From the NCBI GenBank assembly GCA_023260985.1, contig JALRKY010000080.1:25976-89975 (forward strand): a DNA stretch of 64,000 nt. The letters are read 5' to 3'. Source of the stretch: Altererythrobacter sp. GTDB taxonomy: Bacteria; Pseudomonadota; Alphaproteobacteria; Sphingomonadales; Sphingomonadaceae. The notes beneath the pieces were generated by a model. It had not been told where the DNA came from, did no database searches, and was given only the letters and a program-made list of their open reading frames with translations. Both the position numbers and the translations under genes were made by a program. Positions 20,346 through 29,603 of the stretch are shown here, piece by piece; the stretch's first letter is position 1; each line of letters begins with the position of its first letter.

Positions 20346-21832
20346 CCTTGCCTAAACGGAGCCCTCCGCTGCGGCGCATTGCCGCTGTTCTCCTGCTGGG
20401 CTCCGCGTTGGCCCCTGCGACCGCACAGGCCGACAGCCTGCGCGAAGCGCTCGCCAGTACATATGAAACCAACCCCACCCTGCAGGCGGCTCGCGCACAA
20501 CAACGCGCCGCCGACGAGGAAGTGCCGATCCAGCGCGCGCAGGGGCTGCCCAATGCAAGCGCGACCGGAAATCATGTCGAATTTCTGCGGACCTCGCCCA
20601 ACAGCTTCACCGCGCCAGAGCGGCGCCTGCAGATCGGCCCCGATCTCAATGTGCCGGTCTATTCGGGCGGCGCGGTTCGCAACGGGATCAAGGCGGCAAA
20701 GGAACGGGTAGCGGCGGGACAAGCGGATCTGCGCGGCATCGAAAGTGCGATCTTCAGCCAGGTCGTTGCCGCCTATATGGATGTGCTGCGCAGCGAAGCA
20801 CTGGTGGCGCTTTCGGCCAACCAGGTCGGAGTCCTAACCGTCAATCTGCAAGCGACCAGCGACCGGTTCGAAATCGGCGAACTGACTAGCACCGACGTGG
20901 CGCAGTCGCAGTCGCGCCTCGCGCTGGCGCAGGGCGACCTGCGCAATGCGCAAGCCAATTTGATCTCCTTCCGCGAGAACTACATCCAGCTGGTTGGCCG
21001 CGCGCCGAGCAATTTGGAACCGCCGCCGCCGCTGCCGGGCCTTCCCGAAACCGTGGGCGAAGCGGTGGTTGCCGCACTCGACAACAACCCCGACCTGATC
21101 GCCGCGAAGGAGCGCGCCAGCGCCGCAGGCTTCGATTCCGAAGTGGCCGGCGGAGGGCGCCTGCCGAGGGTGGGCCTGTTCGCCGGGCTCGACTACACCG
21201 ATTATTTCGGTACGCTGGGCGGCCCAATCTCCTCCAACTTCAGGCAAAGCGAGACCACCGCCAATGCGGGGGTCCAAGTCACAATCCCGATCTTCCAGGG
21301 CGGCCTTCCGGCAGCGCGCCAACGCCAAGCCTATGCCCGCGAAAGCGCCGCGCTAGAGAACGTCATCGCGACCGAGCGCGACGTGATTGCGCAGGTCCGC
21401 GCAGCCCATTCGAGCTGGCAGGCCTCCAATGCGGTTATCTTCAGTTCGGAGGCGGCGGTTTCCGCTGCCGAGCTGAGCCTCGAAGGTGTGCGCGCGGAAA
21501 ATTCAATCGGCAACCGCACGATCCTGGACGTGCTCAACGCGGAGCAGGAGCTGCTTTCCGCTCGCGCCCAGCTGGTGACCGCGCGGCGCAACGCCTATGT
21601 CGCGGGCTTCAGCGTGCTGGCGGCAATGGGGCGGGCCGAAGCGCGTGACCTCAACCTCGACACCGGCGTACTATATGATCCCGAAGTCAACGCTCGCCGG
21701 GTGCGTGGCCAGCTGTTCGACTGGCAGCGCGATGAAGAACCTGCTGCAACATCAACGAGAACCGTTGACATCCCCGCGCCTGACGCGATGATTGGCCCGC
21801 CCGGTGAATCGGGAGACGCCACCACCGATTGA
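20333..21832 (+). CDS. TolC-family outer membrane protein
   Basis: DSLREALASTYETNPTLQAARAQQRAADE...LTSTDVAQSQSRLALAQGDL...NRTILDVLNAEQELLSARAQLVTARR. Confidence 0.93.
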   Translation: MEFLTLPKRSPPLRRIAAVLLLGSALAPATAQADSLREALASTYETNPTLQAARAQQRAADEEVPIQRAQGLPNASATGNHVEFLRTSPNSFTAPERRLQIGPDLNVPVYSGGAVRNGIKAAKERVAAGQADLRGIESAIFSQVVAAYMDVLRSEALVALSANQVGVLTVNLQATSDRFEIGELTSTDVAQSQSRLALAQGDLRNAQANLISFRENYIQLVGRAPSNLEPPPPLPGLPETVGEAVVAALDNNPDLIAAKERASAAGFDSEVAGGGRLPRVGLFAGLDYTDYFGTLGGPISSNFRQSETTANAGVQVTIPIFQGGLPAARQRQAYARESAALENVIATERDVIAQVRAAHSSWQASNAVIFSSEAAVSAAELSLEGVRAENSIGNRTILDVLNAEQELLSARAQLVTARRNAYVAGFSVLAAMGRAEARDLNLDTGVLYDPEVNARRVRGQLFDWQRDEEPAATSTRTVDIPAPDAMIGPPGESGDATTD

Positions 21833-21884
21833 CGTCACCTGCCCGCCGGGCGCAGCTTAGTCGAACAACAGGGGATCGCGCGCA

Positions 21885-22376
21885 ATGGCGCAGCATGGTG
21901 AAGCTTCGGTCGAAGAGATTCTCGAATCGATCAAGAAGGTGATTGCGCGCGACAATCTCGACACCGCGCAGGCCCCTGCCCCTCGAACGCTCGCGCGCGA
22001 GGTCGACGAAGACGACGATTCCGACATACTCGAACTCACCAGCATGGAGTTCGCACAGGACCCGCTGCGCCAACCCGATGCCGGCATCGAATATGACGCG
22101 TACGACTCTGAATCTGACGAGGCCGATGAGGCTGACACACCGCTGACCACCGATTCGGTGCGCCAGTCGATGCGCGAGAATTTCGAAGCACTGGCAATGC
22201 TCGCCGAGCCGGGCGCCCGGCCACAGATCGTATGCTCGGGCGAGACTTCGCTCGAAGGGCTGGTGCGCGAAATGCTGCGCCCGATGCTGGCCGAATGGCT
22301 CGACAAGAACCTGCCGGGCATGGTCGAAAAGATGGTCCAGGCTGAAATCGCGCGGATCGCGGGCAAACGCCGCTAG
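21885..22376 (+). CDS. DUF2497 / PopZ-like polar organising protein
   Basis: SVEEILESIKKVIARDN N-terminal helix, acidic central region, C-terminal SLEGLVREMLRPMLAEWLDKNLPGMVEKMVQAEIARIAGKRR. Confidence 0.85.
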   Translation: MAQHGEASVEEILESIKKVIARDNLDTAQAPAPRTLAREVDEDDDSDILELTSMEFAQDPLRQPDAGIEYDAYDSESDEADEADTPLTTDSVRQSMRENFEALAMLAEPGARPQIVCSGETSLEGLVREMLRPMLAEWLDKNLPGMVEKMVQAEIARIAGKRR

Positions 22377-22410
22377 CGCCAAGCCGGTCGAGCAGTTAAG
22401 CCTGCTCGCC

Positions 22411-24555
22411 ATGACCAGGTCACACGCGCTACTCTTCGCCGCCGCGCTGCTCGCGGCCCCCGCCACTGCACATGACCACGGCCCCGCCGCTCCGCCGATG
22501 CAAGCGCAGGACCTTGTCACAATGCCCCGGCTCGGCGCGGCCGTCACTTCGCCCGACGGGCGGCTGGCGATCTATCGAGTTACGGAGGCTGACGCCAAAA
22601 CCTATGCACGCAGCGGCGAATGGTATCTGATCGACCTCGCCGATCCCGAAGCGGGTTCAGTCAAGCTCTACCTTGGCGACGGCGCTTCAGACTTGGCGTT
22701 CGGTCCAAACGGAGCACTCTATTTCCTGTCGGATCGCGCAGACACAGGGGATGCGTCGTCCGGCGGCGGCTACGCCCGACTCTGGCGCGTCGAATTGCAC
22801 GCGGGTGGCGTTACGGGCGCTCCCACAATCGTCGCCGATTTCGTAGGCACCGCGATCGACGGATTCAAGCTTTCGCCCGATGGCAAAAGGCTGGCGGTGT
22901 GGGCGCCGATCGCGCGCGACTGCCCAGGCTTCGGGTGCGAAAGCGACGGCAAGGCGCATTTACCCGGGCCGGGCAGCGGGCGTCTTTACGACGCGGCCGA
23001 CGGCTTCGTCCGGCATTGGGACCGCTGGACCACGCCCGGCATATTCAATCGCGTGTTCGTGTTCGACCTGACGGACGGGAAAGTGGCGGGCGGAGGTGTG
23101 CCGCTCGACGGGCGCGACCCGGCAACCGACCTCACCGGCAACACGCCCACCATGCCCTTCGGCGGGGCCGAGGATGTCGCGTGGGCGCCCGACGGCACAG
23201 GCGTCTATTTCGTGGCGCGCGTCGCCGATGCAGCAGAGCCGCGCTCGACCGATCTCGACATCTACTGGTCCGATCTTTCGGGCTCGACCCCGGTCGAACT
23301 GACCGAAGCCAATCTTGCATATGATTCAGCCCCTGCCCCGTCCCCCGACGGGCGTTGGCTGGCCTATCTCGCAATGGAACGGCCTACTTATGAGGCGGAC
23401 CGGCTAGTGATCCAGCTACGCGATGTGCGGACTGGAAAGACCCGCGCACTAACACAGGATTTCGACCGCAGTTTCGACAGCATCGCATGGACCCCCGATT
23501 CGCGCTGGATCGTCGCCACGGCAGGCGACATGCTCGACACTCCTGCGTTCCGGATCGATCCGCGCACCGGCGCAGTCGAGCGGCTTGACCTGATGGCGGG
23601 CAATGAAGCGCATATTGCGGGCGTGACTCCGCTTCCGGACGGCCGCTTGCTGTTCACGCGCGATTCGATCGGAGCGCCGCACGAACTCTATCTCTCGAAA
23701 GACTGGAAGCAGGCGCGCCTGCTCACCGACATCACGATGAGCCGGATGGGGCAACTGGCGACGACCGTCACCAGCCGCTTCAGCTTCACCGGGGCGAATG
23801 ACGACACGGTTTGGGGCCAGATCACCCGCCTCGAAAAGCAGGAGGGGCCAATCCCGGCCATCCTCTACATCCACGGCGGGCCGCAGGGCTCGTTCAACGA
23901 TGGCTGGTCGAGCCGCTGGAACCCGCGCGTGCTCGCAAGCCAGGGCTATGCCGTGATCTCGGTCGATTTCCACGGCAGCACCGGATACGGCCAGGCTTTC
24001 ACCGATGCGATCAACCGCGACTGGGGCGGCAAGCCGCTCGAAGACCTGCAACTTGGTCTTGCCGCCGCGCTCGCGCTCGACCCACAGATCGACGGTAGCA
24101 ATGCCTGCGCAATGGGCGCCAGCTATGGCGGCTACATGGTCAACTGGATCGCCGGGAGGTGGCCGGACCGCTTCAAATGCCTGGTCCAGCACGACGGGCT
24201 GTTCGAGATGCGCAGCTTCTATTTCGCGACCGAGGAATCGTGGTTCCCGCGCTGGGACTTCGGTGGGTCTTACTCCGAAGCGAGCGAAACCTACGAGAAG
24301 TGGAATCCGGCGAACCATGTCGGCAAATGGCAAACGCCAATGCTGGTGGTCACTGGTGAGAACGACTTCCGCGTTCCCTATACGCAGGGGATCCAGAGCT
24401 TCACCGTGCTGCAGGAACGCGGCATTCCCGCGCAACTGCTGGTCTTCCCCGACGAAAACCACTGGGTGCTGGGCGCCAAGAACTCGCTGCAATGGCACAA
24501 TACCGTGTTCGACTGGCTTGCGCGCTGGTTGAAGCCCCAAGCCCCCGCCGAATGA
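22411..24555 (+). CDS. S9-family (prolyl oligopeptidase-like) peptidase, exported
   Basis: Signal peptide, beta-propeller repeats, YIHGGPQGSF...GASYGGYMVNWI...GENDFRVPYTQG...DENHWVL catalytic motifs. Confidence 0.92.
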   Translation: MTRSHALLFAAALLAAPATAHDHGPAAPPMQAQDLVTMPRLGAAVTSPDGRLAIYRVTEADAKTYARSGEWYLIDLADPEAGSVKLYLGDGASDLAFGPNGALYFLSDRADTGDASSGGGYARLWRVELHAGGVTGAPTIVADFVGTAIDGFKLSPDGKRLAVWAPIARDCPGFGCESDGKAHLPGPGSGRLYDAADGFVRHWDRWTTPGIFNRVFVFDLTDGKVAGGGVPLDGRDPATDLTGNTPTMPFGGAEDVAWAPDGTGVYFVARVADAAEPRSTDLDIYWSDLSGSTPVELTEANLAYDSAPAPSPDGRWLAYLAMERPTYEADRLVIQLRDVRTGKTRALTQDFDRSFDSIAWTPDSRWIVATAGDMLDTPAFRIDPRTGAVERLDLMAGNEAHIAGVTPLPDGRLLFTRDSIGAPHELYLSKDWKQARLLTDITMSRMGQLATTVTSRFSFTGANDDTVWGQITRLEKQEGPIPAILYIHGGPQGSFNDGWSSRWNPRVLASQGYAVISVDFHGSTGYGQAFTDAINRDWGGKPLEDLQLGLAAALALDPQIDGSNACAMGASYGGYMVNWIAGRWPDRFKCLVQHDGLFEMRSFYFATEESWFPRWDFGGSYSEASETYEKWNPANHVGKWQTPMLVVTGENDFRVPYTQGIQSFTVLQERGIPAQLLVFPDENHWVLGAKNSLQWHNTVFDWLARWLKPQAPAE

Positions 24556-24950
24556 GCCTACGCGCACCCCTCGAGGAGGCCGAACTTGCGCTGGCCAAGC
24601 TCGGCAGTGAAAGCATCGAGCGACATATCTTCCTTTGCGCGATGAGCGAGAAGCAGAAATGCTGTTCGCGCGAAGAGGGCGAGGCGGCCTGGAAATACCT
24701 CAAGCGGCGCCTCAACGAGCTCAAGCTGGCTGGGCCCAAGCGTATCAGTCCAGACGGGAGGCCCTGCGGCGGCGTACAGCGCACCAGGGCCGACTGCCTG
24801 CAGGTCTGCGCGGCAGGACCGATCGCTGTCGTGTGGCCCGATCGTGTCTGGTACCACTCGGCGCGCGAGGATGTGCTGGAGCTGATCATCCAGCAGCATC
24901 TGATTGGCGGCGAACCGGTCGAGGAATTCCGCCTGCGAAGCGCGCGTTAG
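24552..24950 (+). CDS. (2Fe-2S) ferredoxin-domain protein (thioredoxin-like)
   Basis: RHIFLCAMSEKQKCC...LAGPKRISPDGRPCGGVQRTRADCLQVCAAGPIAVVWPDRVWY: four-Cys pattern. Confidence 0.8.
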   Translation: MSLRAPLEEAELALAKLGSESIERHIFLCAMSEKQKCCSREEGEAAWKYLKRRLNELKLAGPKRISPDGRPCGGVQRTRADCLQVCAAGPIAVVWPDRVWYHSAREDVLELIIQQHLIGGEPVEEFRLRSAR

Positions 24951-24960
24951 GCGCGACCGT

Positions 24961-25275
24961 TCAATCTTCGTCGGGTTGCGGCAGATTGTTGTCGACCGAG
25001 GCATCGTGCCCGGTGCCATTCGACAGGAACACGAGGCCCATCAAGGCACTGGTGAGCAGCATGGTAACGCCGAGCCCCAATGCCACGGCAATGTAGAAAT
25101 GCACCGAGATCGCGCCGTTCGATTTGTAGAGCAGCGCCAGTGCGATGAGCACGACTCCCACCGTCGCAAGGAACATGAAGCGCATGATCCGGCGATAACG
25201 CGCCCAGGCGAAAGCGGCCTTTTCGGGATCGTCGAGGGGGGATTTGCCAACCATGCCCGCCACATGGCCTCTCAT
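24961..25275 (-). CDS. Small membrane protein, hypothetical
   Basis: Two hydrophobic helices; ORF start uncertain. Confidence 0.55.
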   Translation of the reverse strand: MRGHVAGMVGKSPLDDPEKAAFAWARYRRIMRFMFLATVGVVLIALALLYKSNGAISVHFYIAVALGLGVTMLLTSALMGLVFLSNGTGHDASVDNNLPQPDED

Positions 25276-25370
25276 GTCGTTCGATGCAACGTCGCATTTC
25301 GGACTGCATGATTCGCCTTTTGCGCACAAAAATGTCATTCTTCGCAAGGGAATCGAAGAGGAGACATGCA

Positions 25371-25802
25371 ATGAGCATCGCGCTGATCACTCAGGATCGC
25401 AGCGCCGCGAACGTCATTTCCTGCGATGCGTCGACACCCATGCGCGAAGCGGTGAAGCTGCTGGCGGAGAAACGCATAGGCGCACTTCCGGTCTTGCGGG
25501 GTGGCTCAGTGGTCGGGATCTTCTCCGAGCGCGATGTGATCTACCGGTTGGCGCAGGAAGGCGAGATCTGCCTCGACCGCCCACTTGCCGAAGTGATGAC
25601 GGCCCCCCCAATTACCGTCGATACGAGCACGCTGGTCGACGATGCGCTGGCACTTATGACGCGGCGACGGATCCGCCACCTGCCGGTGATCGAAGGCGGC
25701 GCGATGGTGGCCTTCATCTCAATCGGCGATCTGGTGAAGCACCGCATTGACCAGGTCGAGCACGAGGCTGAGGCGATGCGGATCTATATCCAGACCGCTT
25801 GA
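25371..25802 (+). CDS. Tandem CBS-domain protein
   Basis: MREAVKLLAEKRIGALPVLRGGSVVGIFSERDVIYRL ... DDALALMTRRRIRHLPVIEGGAMVAFISIGDLVK. Confidence 0.9.
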   Translation: MSIALITQDRSAANVISCDASTPMREAVKLLAEKRIGALPVLRGGSVVGIFSERDVIYRLAQEGEICLDRPLAEVMTAPPITVDTSTLVDDALALMTRRRIRHLPVIEGGAMVAFISIGDLVKHRIDQVEHEAEAMRIYIQTA

Positions 25803-25835
25803 TGATTTCCCCTGCGGTTCCTACATCCGGCCGCA

Positions 25836-26165
25836 ATGGCTGACGCACTCACCCTTTCGCCCGCTGCCGCCAAGCGAGTGGCGTTGATCGCCGAGAAACA
25901 GGCGAAGCCTGCTATTCTGCGTCTGGCGGTGGAAGGCGGCGGCTGCTCGGGCTTCCAGTACAAGTTCGACCTGGCCGATGCGCCAGAGGCCGACGACATG
26001 GTGAGCGAGACCGATGGCGTCCGGCTGGTGGTCGACGCCATAAGCCTGGATCTCGTCGCGGGCAGCGTGGTCGATTTCGTCGAATCGCTGGGCGGTGCGG
26101 CCTTTCGCGTCGAGAACCCGCAAGCCGCTGCTGGTTGCGGCTGCGGATCAAGCTTCGGGATTTGA
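25836..26165 (+). CDS. HesB/IscA/ErpA-type Fe-S assembly protein
   Basis: LRLAVEGGGCSGFQYKFDL ... GCGCGSSF. Confidence 0.9.
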   Translation: MADALTLSPAAAKRVALIAEKQAKPAILRLAVEGGGCSGFQYKFDLADAPEADDMVSETDGVRLVVDAISLDLVAGSVVDFVESLGGAAFRVENPQAAAGCGCGSSFGI

Positions 26166-26202
26166 ATTAGACCCGAGGACGATGTTCGGGCACTAAGCCC
26201 TC

Positions 26203-27000
26203 ATGAAAATTGCCACATTCAACATCAACGGTATCAAGGCTCGCCTGCCGCGCCTGAAGGAATGGCTCGTCGAAACGCGCCCCACGGTCGCCTGCCTGCA
26301 AGAGATCAAGAGCATGGACGAGAACTTCCCGGGCCATGAGTTCGAGGAGATCGGCTACCGCGCCCTCTGGCACGGACAGAAGTCCTTCAACGGCGTCGCC
26401 ATACTGGTTGATGCGGAAGCCGGGATCGAAGGCCCCATCGAAGTGCAGCGCGGGCTGGGCATCCCAGGCCCCGACGATTCGGGTCAGGAACAGGCGCGAT
26501 ATCTCGAAGCCGATGTCGGCGGCTTACGCATTGTGTGCATCTACCTGCCCAATGGCAATCCGCAGCCGGGCCCGAAATTCGACTACAAGCTGGTATGGAT
26601 GCAGCATTTGCGCGCCCGCATGGCGCAGATCTTGGCCGAGGAGGTTCCCGCCGCTGTACTGGGCGATTTCAACGTGATCCCGGAGGACAATGACGTGTGG
26701 TCGGTGAAATCCGTGGCCGACGATGCGCTGATGCAGCCCCAATCGCGCGCGGCCTACTCGCGCTTGCTGGGAGATGGCTGGACCGACGCGGTGCGCACGC
26801 ACAATCCGCGCGGCGACGTGTGGACCTATTGGGACTACCAGGCGGGCGCCTGGAAACGCGACCACGGCTTCCGCATCGACCACATATTGCTTAGCCCCGA
26901 GCTGGCCGACCGGCTCGAAGCGGTTGGTGTCGATCGCGCACATCGCGGGCGCGAAAAAGCGAGCGACCATGCGCCGGTATGGGCCGTTCTGCGAGGCTGA
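26203..27000 (+). CDS. xthA: Exodeoxyribonuclease III
   Basis: MKIATFNINGIKARLPRLKEWL...CLQEIKSMDENFP...GDFNVIPED...RIDHILLSPELADRL...SDHAPVWA. Confidence 0.93.
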   Translation: MKIATFNINGIKARLPRLKEWLVETRPTVACLQEIKSMDENFPGHEFEEIGYRALWHGQKSFNGVAILVDAEAGIEGPIEVQRGLGIPGPDDSGQEQARYLEADVGGLRIVCIYLPNGNPQPGPKFDYKLVWMQHLRARMAQILAEEVPAAVLGDFNVIPEDNDVWSVKSVADDALMQPQSRAAYSRLLGDGWTDAVRTHNPRGDVWTYWDYQAGAWKRDHGFRIDHILLSPELADRLEAVGVDRAHRGREKASDHAPVWAVLRG

Positions 27001-27010
27001 TCCAATGCAA

Positions 27011-27045
27011 AGGGCCCCAACCTTACGGCGGGGCCCTCCTGTATT
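27011..27045 (+). terminator. Terminator between convergent xthA and the cell-wall hydrolase gene
   Basis: AGGGCCCC aaccttacggc GGGGCCCT stem-loop. Confidence 0.6.
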
Positions 27046-27063
27046 TCATCCATTCGCTCCTAT

Positions 27064-27726
27064 TCAGCGATAGAAGATGTGCCGGCTGATAACGGCGCGC
27101 ACCACTTTCTTGTTGCTCCAACTCGGGCGCACATATTTCGCGTGGAAATAGAGCGAATCGCCCGCTTCCGATTCCCACAAACCTTCATGCGCGATGCGGG
27201 CGATTGCCTTGGCGCGCTGCCAGGCTTCCGTACCGGTCTTGATGCGCGGCATTTCACCGTCGCTCACGAAGGAAAACTGCGCGCGCTGGTAAACCACGCC
27301 GCAATAGCTTGGCGGGAAGCGCGGGTTGTCAGCGCGGTTGATCACCACTTGCGCCACAGCCAGCTGGCCGGCGAGCGGTTCGCCGCGCGCTTCGAAATAG
27401 ACCGCGCCGGCAAGGCACTGCATCTGTTCGGAAAGCGCAAGTTCGGTATCGGTGGCGGCAACGAGCTGGCGCAGCGAGCCTGTCTTGGACGGCTGCGCAT
27501 CGCCAGCGTCGGCAGCTTCATCGGTGACGACGGTCGGTTGTACCACTTCCTGAGAGATGAACACGGGGGTGGATGCACTATTCGATCCACCGGCGGTGTT
27601 CCCCGCCTCGATCTGCCCGGGATCAGTCTCCTGGGCAAAAGCGCCGGATGTGTCGGCGCTGGCAAATGTAAGGCCAAACAAAACCGCACCAGCGGCAAGC
27701 CCGAGCCTGTGGCTCCTGCGAATCAT
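27064..27726 (-). CDS. Cell wall hydrolase, SleB family
   Basis: MQCLAGAVYFEARGEPLAGQLAVAQVVINRADNPRFPPSYCGVVYQRAQFSFVSDG. Confidence 0.92.
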   Translation of the reverse strand: MIRRSHRLGLAAGAVLFGLTFASADTSGAFAQETDPGQIEAGNTAGGSNSASTPVFISQEVVQPTVVTDEAADAGDAQPSKTGSLRQLVAATDTELALSEQMQCLAGAVYFEARGEPLAGQLAVAQVVINRADNPRFPPSYCGVVYQRAQFSFVSDGEMPRIKTGTEAWQRAKAIARIAHEGLWESEAGDSLYFHAKYVRPSWSNKKVVRAVISRHIFYR

Positions 27727-27927
27727 ATATCCATATTTTTAGGCGGTGGACGCGCACAGACGCAGGCTTGGACCGATCGCGCTTTTGCGCGTTTGTTACG
27801 GTCCGATTTATCGGCCTGCCGGCCGCCCCCCGTCTGCGTGCTTGCACCCCAGCCTTATTGCCGAAGGGCGCCGCCTGCGCACCTGGAAGTTAGCGGGCCA
27901 CGTAGAGTCGAGCGGCGAACAGTCAAG

Positions 27928-28263
27928 TCAACGCGGCAAGGATGCGACGAACCGTTCTCCATCAGCGATATCTGCCTCCAAAATCCAGGTGTCGGGGTCC
28001 TGTCGCTTGCGTTTCTCGAGGTATTCGAAAATTTCCTGCAGATTTTCAGGATTTTGCCTCCTTGCAGCAATATAAGGCCGTGAGCCGTCCAGCTGCGGCA
28101 ATCTTTCGAAAAGTACTGCTTGGCCGCCACGATAGATAGTTAAGATGAGGATGGTTCCGGCATCCTTTTCGCCCTTGGCGATAACGCTTGCGAAACCACC
28201 TTGCGATTCGATTGCACGGATCAGACCGGCCACTTCGAGATGTGCTGGAAGCCGCGCATCCAT
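27928..28263 (-). CDS. DUF1491 family protein
   Basis: MDARLPAHLEVAGLIRAIESQGGFASVIAKGEKDAGTILIL...DPDTWILEADIADGERFVA. Confidence 0.82.
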   Translation of the reverse strand: MDARLPAHLEVAGLIRAIESQGGFASVIAKGEKDAGTILILTIYRGGQAVLFERLPQLDGSRPYIAARRQNPENLQEIFEYLEKRKRQDPDTWILEADIADGERFVASLPR

Positions 28264-28371
28264 CTGCGCTAGCTATCCTTGCCTGGGCACACCGACATAA
28301 GGGGCCGCGTTCTCACTCGGCAATCCGGCACGTCTCCGGTCACGGGAGCCGCAACCGCTCCGTGCAATCCA

Positions 28372-28833
28372 TCATGCAGCATCGCGGTCGAGATGGTTGC
28401 TCAGCAGCGCAAACATCGCTTCGGCATCCGGCGCTTCGAGCAACGCTTCGCGCTTGGCGTCGTCCCGCACCAGTCGCGAAATCGCCGCCAGCGCATGCAA
28501 ATGCGCCGCACCCGCGTTCTCGGGAGAAAGCAGGCCAAACACCAGATCGACCGCCATACCGTCGGCCGCATCGAAATCGACGGGCGATTCGAGCCGCAAC
28601 AGCACCGTAACCGGGCGATTCACTTCAGAAGACCGGGTGTGCGGTATCGCGACGCCATTGCCGAATCCGGTCGAGCCGAGCTTTTCGCGCACCTCGATCC
28701 CATCAAGCGTTTGCACAGGATCGACCGCATAGGCGCGCCCAAACAGCGCAGCGACCCGTTCCAGAACATCCTGCTTCGATTCAAGCCGAACGGTTGCGAC
28801 CGCGTCGGGAAGCAATTGAAAATTCGCGTTCAT
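28372..28833 (-). CDS. ptsN: PTS IIA-like nitrogen regulatory protein
   Basis: EKLGSTGFGNGVAIPHTRSSEVNRPVTVLLRLESPVDFDAADGMAVDLVFGLLSPENAG. Confidence 0.93.
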   Translation of the reverse strand: MNANFQLLPDAVATVRLESKQDVLERVAALFGRAYAVDPVQTLDGIEVREKLGSTGFGNGVAIPHTRSSEVNRPVTVLLRLESPVDFDAADGMAVDLVFGLLSPENAGAAHLHALAAISRLVRDDAKREALLEAPDAEAMFALLSNHLDRDAA

Positions 28834-28966
28834 GTCAGCTTGCAATACATCCAATGACAATACCGGCAACTGTTGGCGATATGGCCGCCGCCCTTTGTAA
28901 GCGCCATGCCTTCAGCAACATTAAAGAGCCGTCGAGCTTGCCGCATTCTATCCTGCGGCACTTGAT

Positions 28967-29551
28967 TTAGCGAGGCTCAACCCAGCCGATCGACCCATCG
29001 GAGCGGCGATAGACCATATTATTCCTGCCGGTGCCAGCATTTTTGAAAAACAGCGCATTCGTATTGCGCAGATCGAGCATCATCACAGCGTCGGCCACGC
29101 TGGCTTCGGGGATATCTACGCTGGTTTCAGCGATGATCGGCGGTGCATCGCTGGTGACTTCATCTTCCGCCTCATCGCTTGCAAAGATGGTGTAAGCCGC
29201 TTCTTCGAATGCGTAGGCGGCTTCCTCTTGGCGCTGGGCGTGCGCAGCCTGCTCGTGCCTGTCGGTCAGGCGCCGTTTGTAGCGGCGCAGCTGCTTGTCG
29301 ATCTTTTCCGCGGCTCCATCGAGCGCCAAATGGGCATCTTGCGCTTCGGCATGTGCCTTGAGGATCAATCCCTGCATGACATGCGTCACTATGTCGCATT
29401 TGAACATGCCTGCCGGCGCCTTGCCGAAAGTGACATGCGAGGACAGCGCACGATCGAAATATTTGTCGACCATCCCGCCAAGGCGTTCCGCCACATGGTC
29501 CTGAAGGGCGGCGCCCGTTTCGATCTGATGACCCGAAACCCGAATATCCAT
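28967..29551 (-). CDS. hpf: Ribosome hibernation promoting factor (long form)
   Basis: MDIRVSGHQIETGAALQDHVAERLGGMVDKYFD...; C-terminal LDLRNTNALFFKNAGTGRNNMVYRRSDGSIGWVEPR. Confidence 0.93.
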   Translation of the reverse strand: MDIRVSGHQIETGAALQDHVAERLGGMVDKYFDRALSSHVTFGKAPAGMFKCDIVTHVMQGLILKAHAEAQDAHLALDGAAEKIDKQLRRYKRRLTDRHEQAAHAQRQEEAAYAFEEAAYTIFASDEAEDEVTSDAPPIIAETSVDIPEASVADAVMMLDLRNTNALFFKNAGTGRNNMVYRRSDGSIGWVEPR

Positions 29552-29603
29552 GATGGCCCAATCTCCTTTCTGTTCTTTCGAGGCCGCACCGGCCCCGAAA
29601 ATT

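Noticed and set aside
27755-27927. 6S RNA (ssrS)
   Set aside because: Structured, but it lacks the recognisable open-complex-like bubble by eye and the usual neighbours; left as an unassigned structured region.
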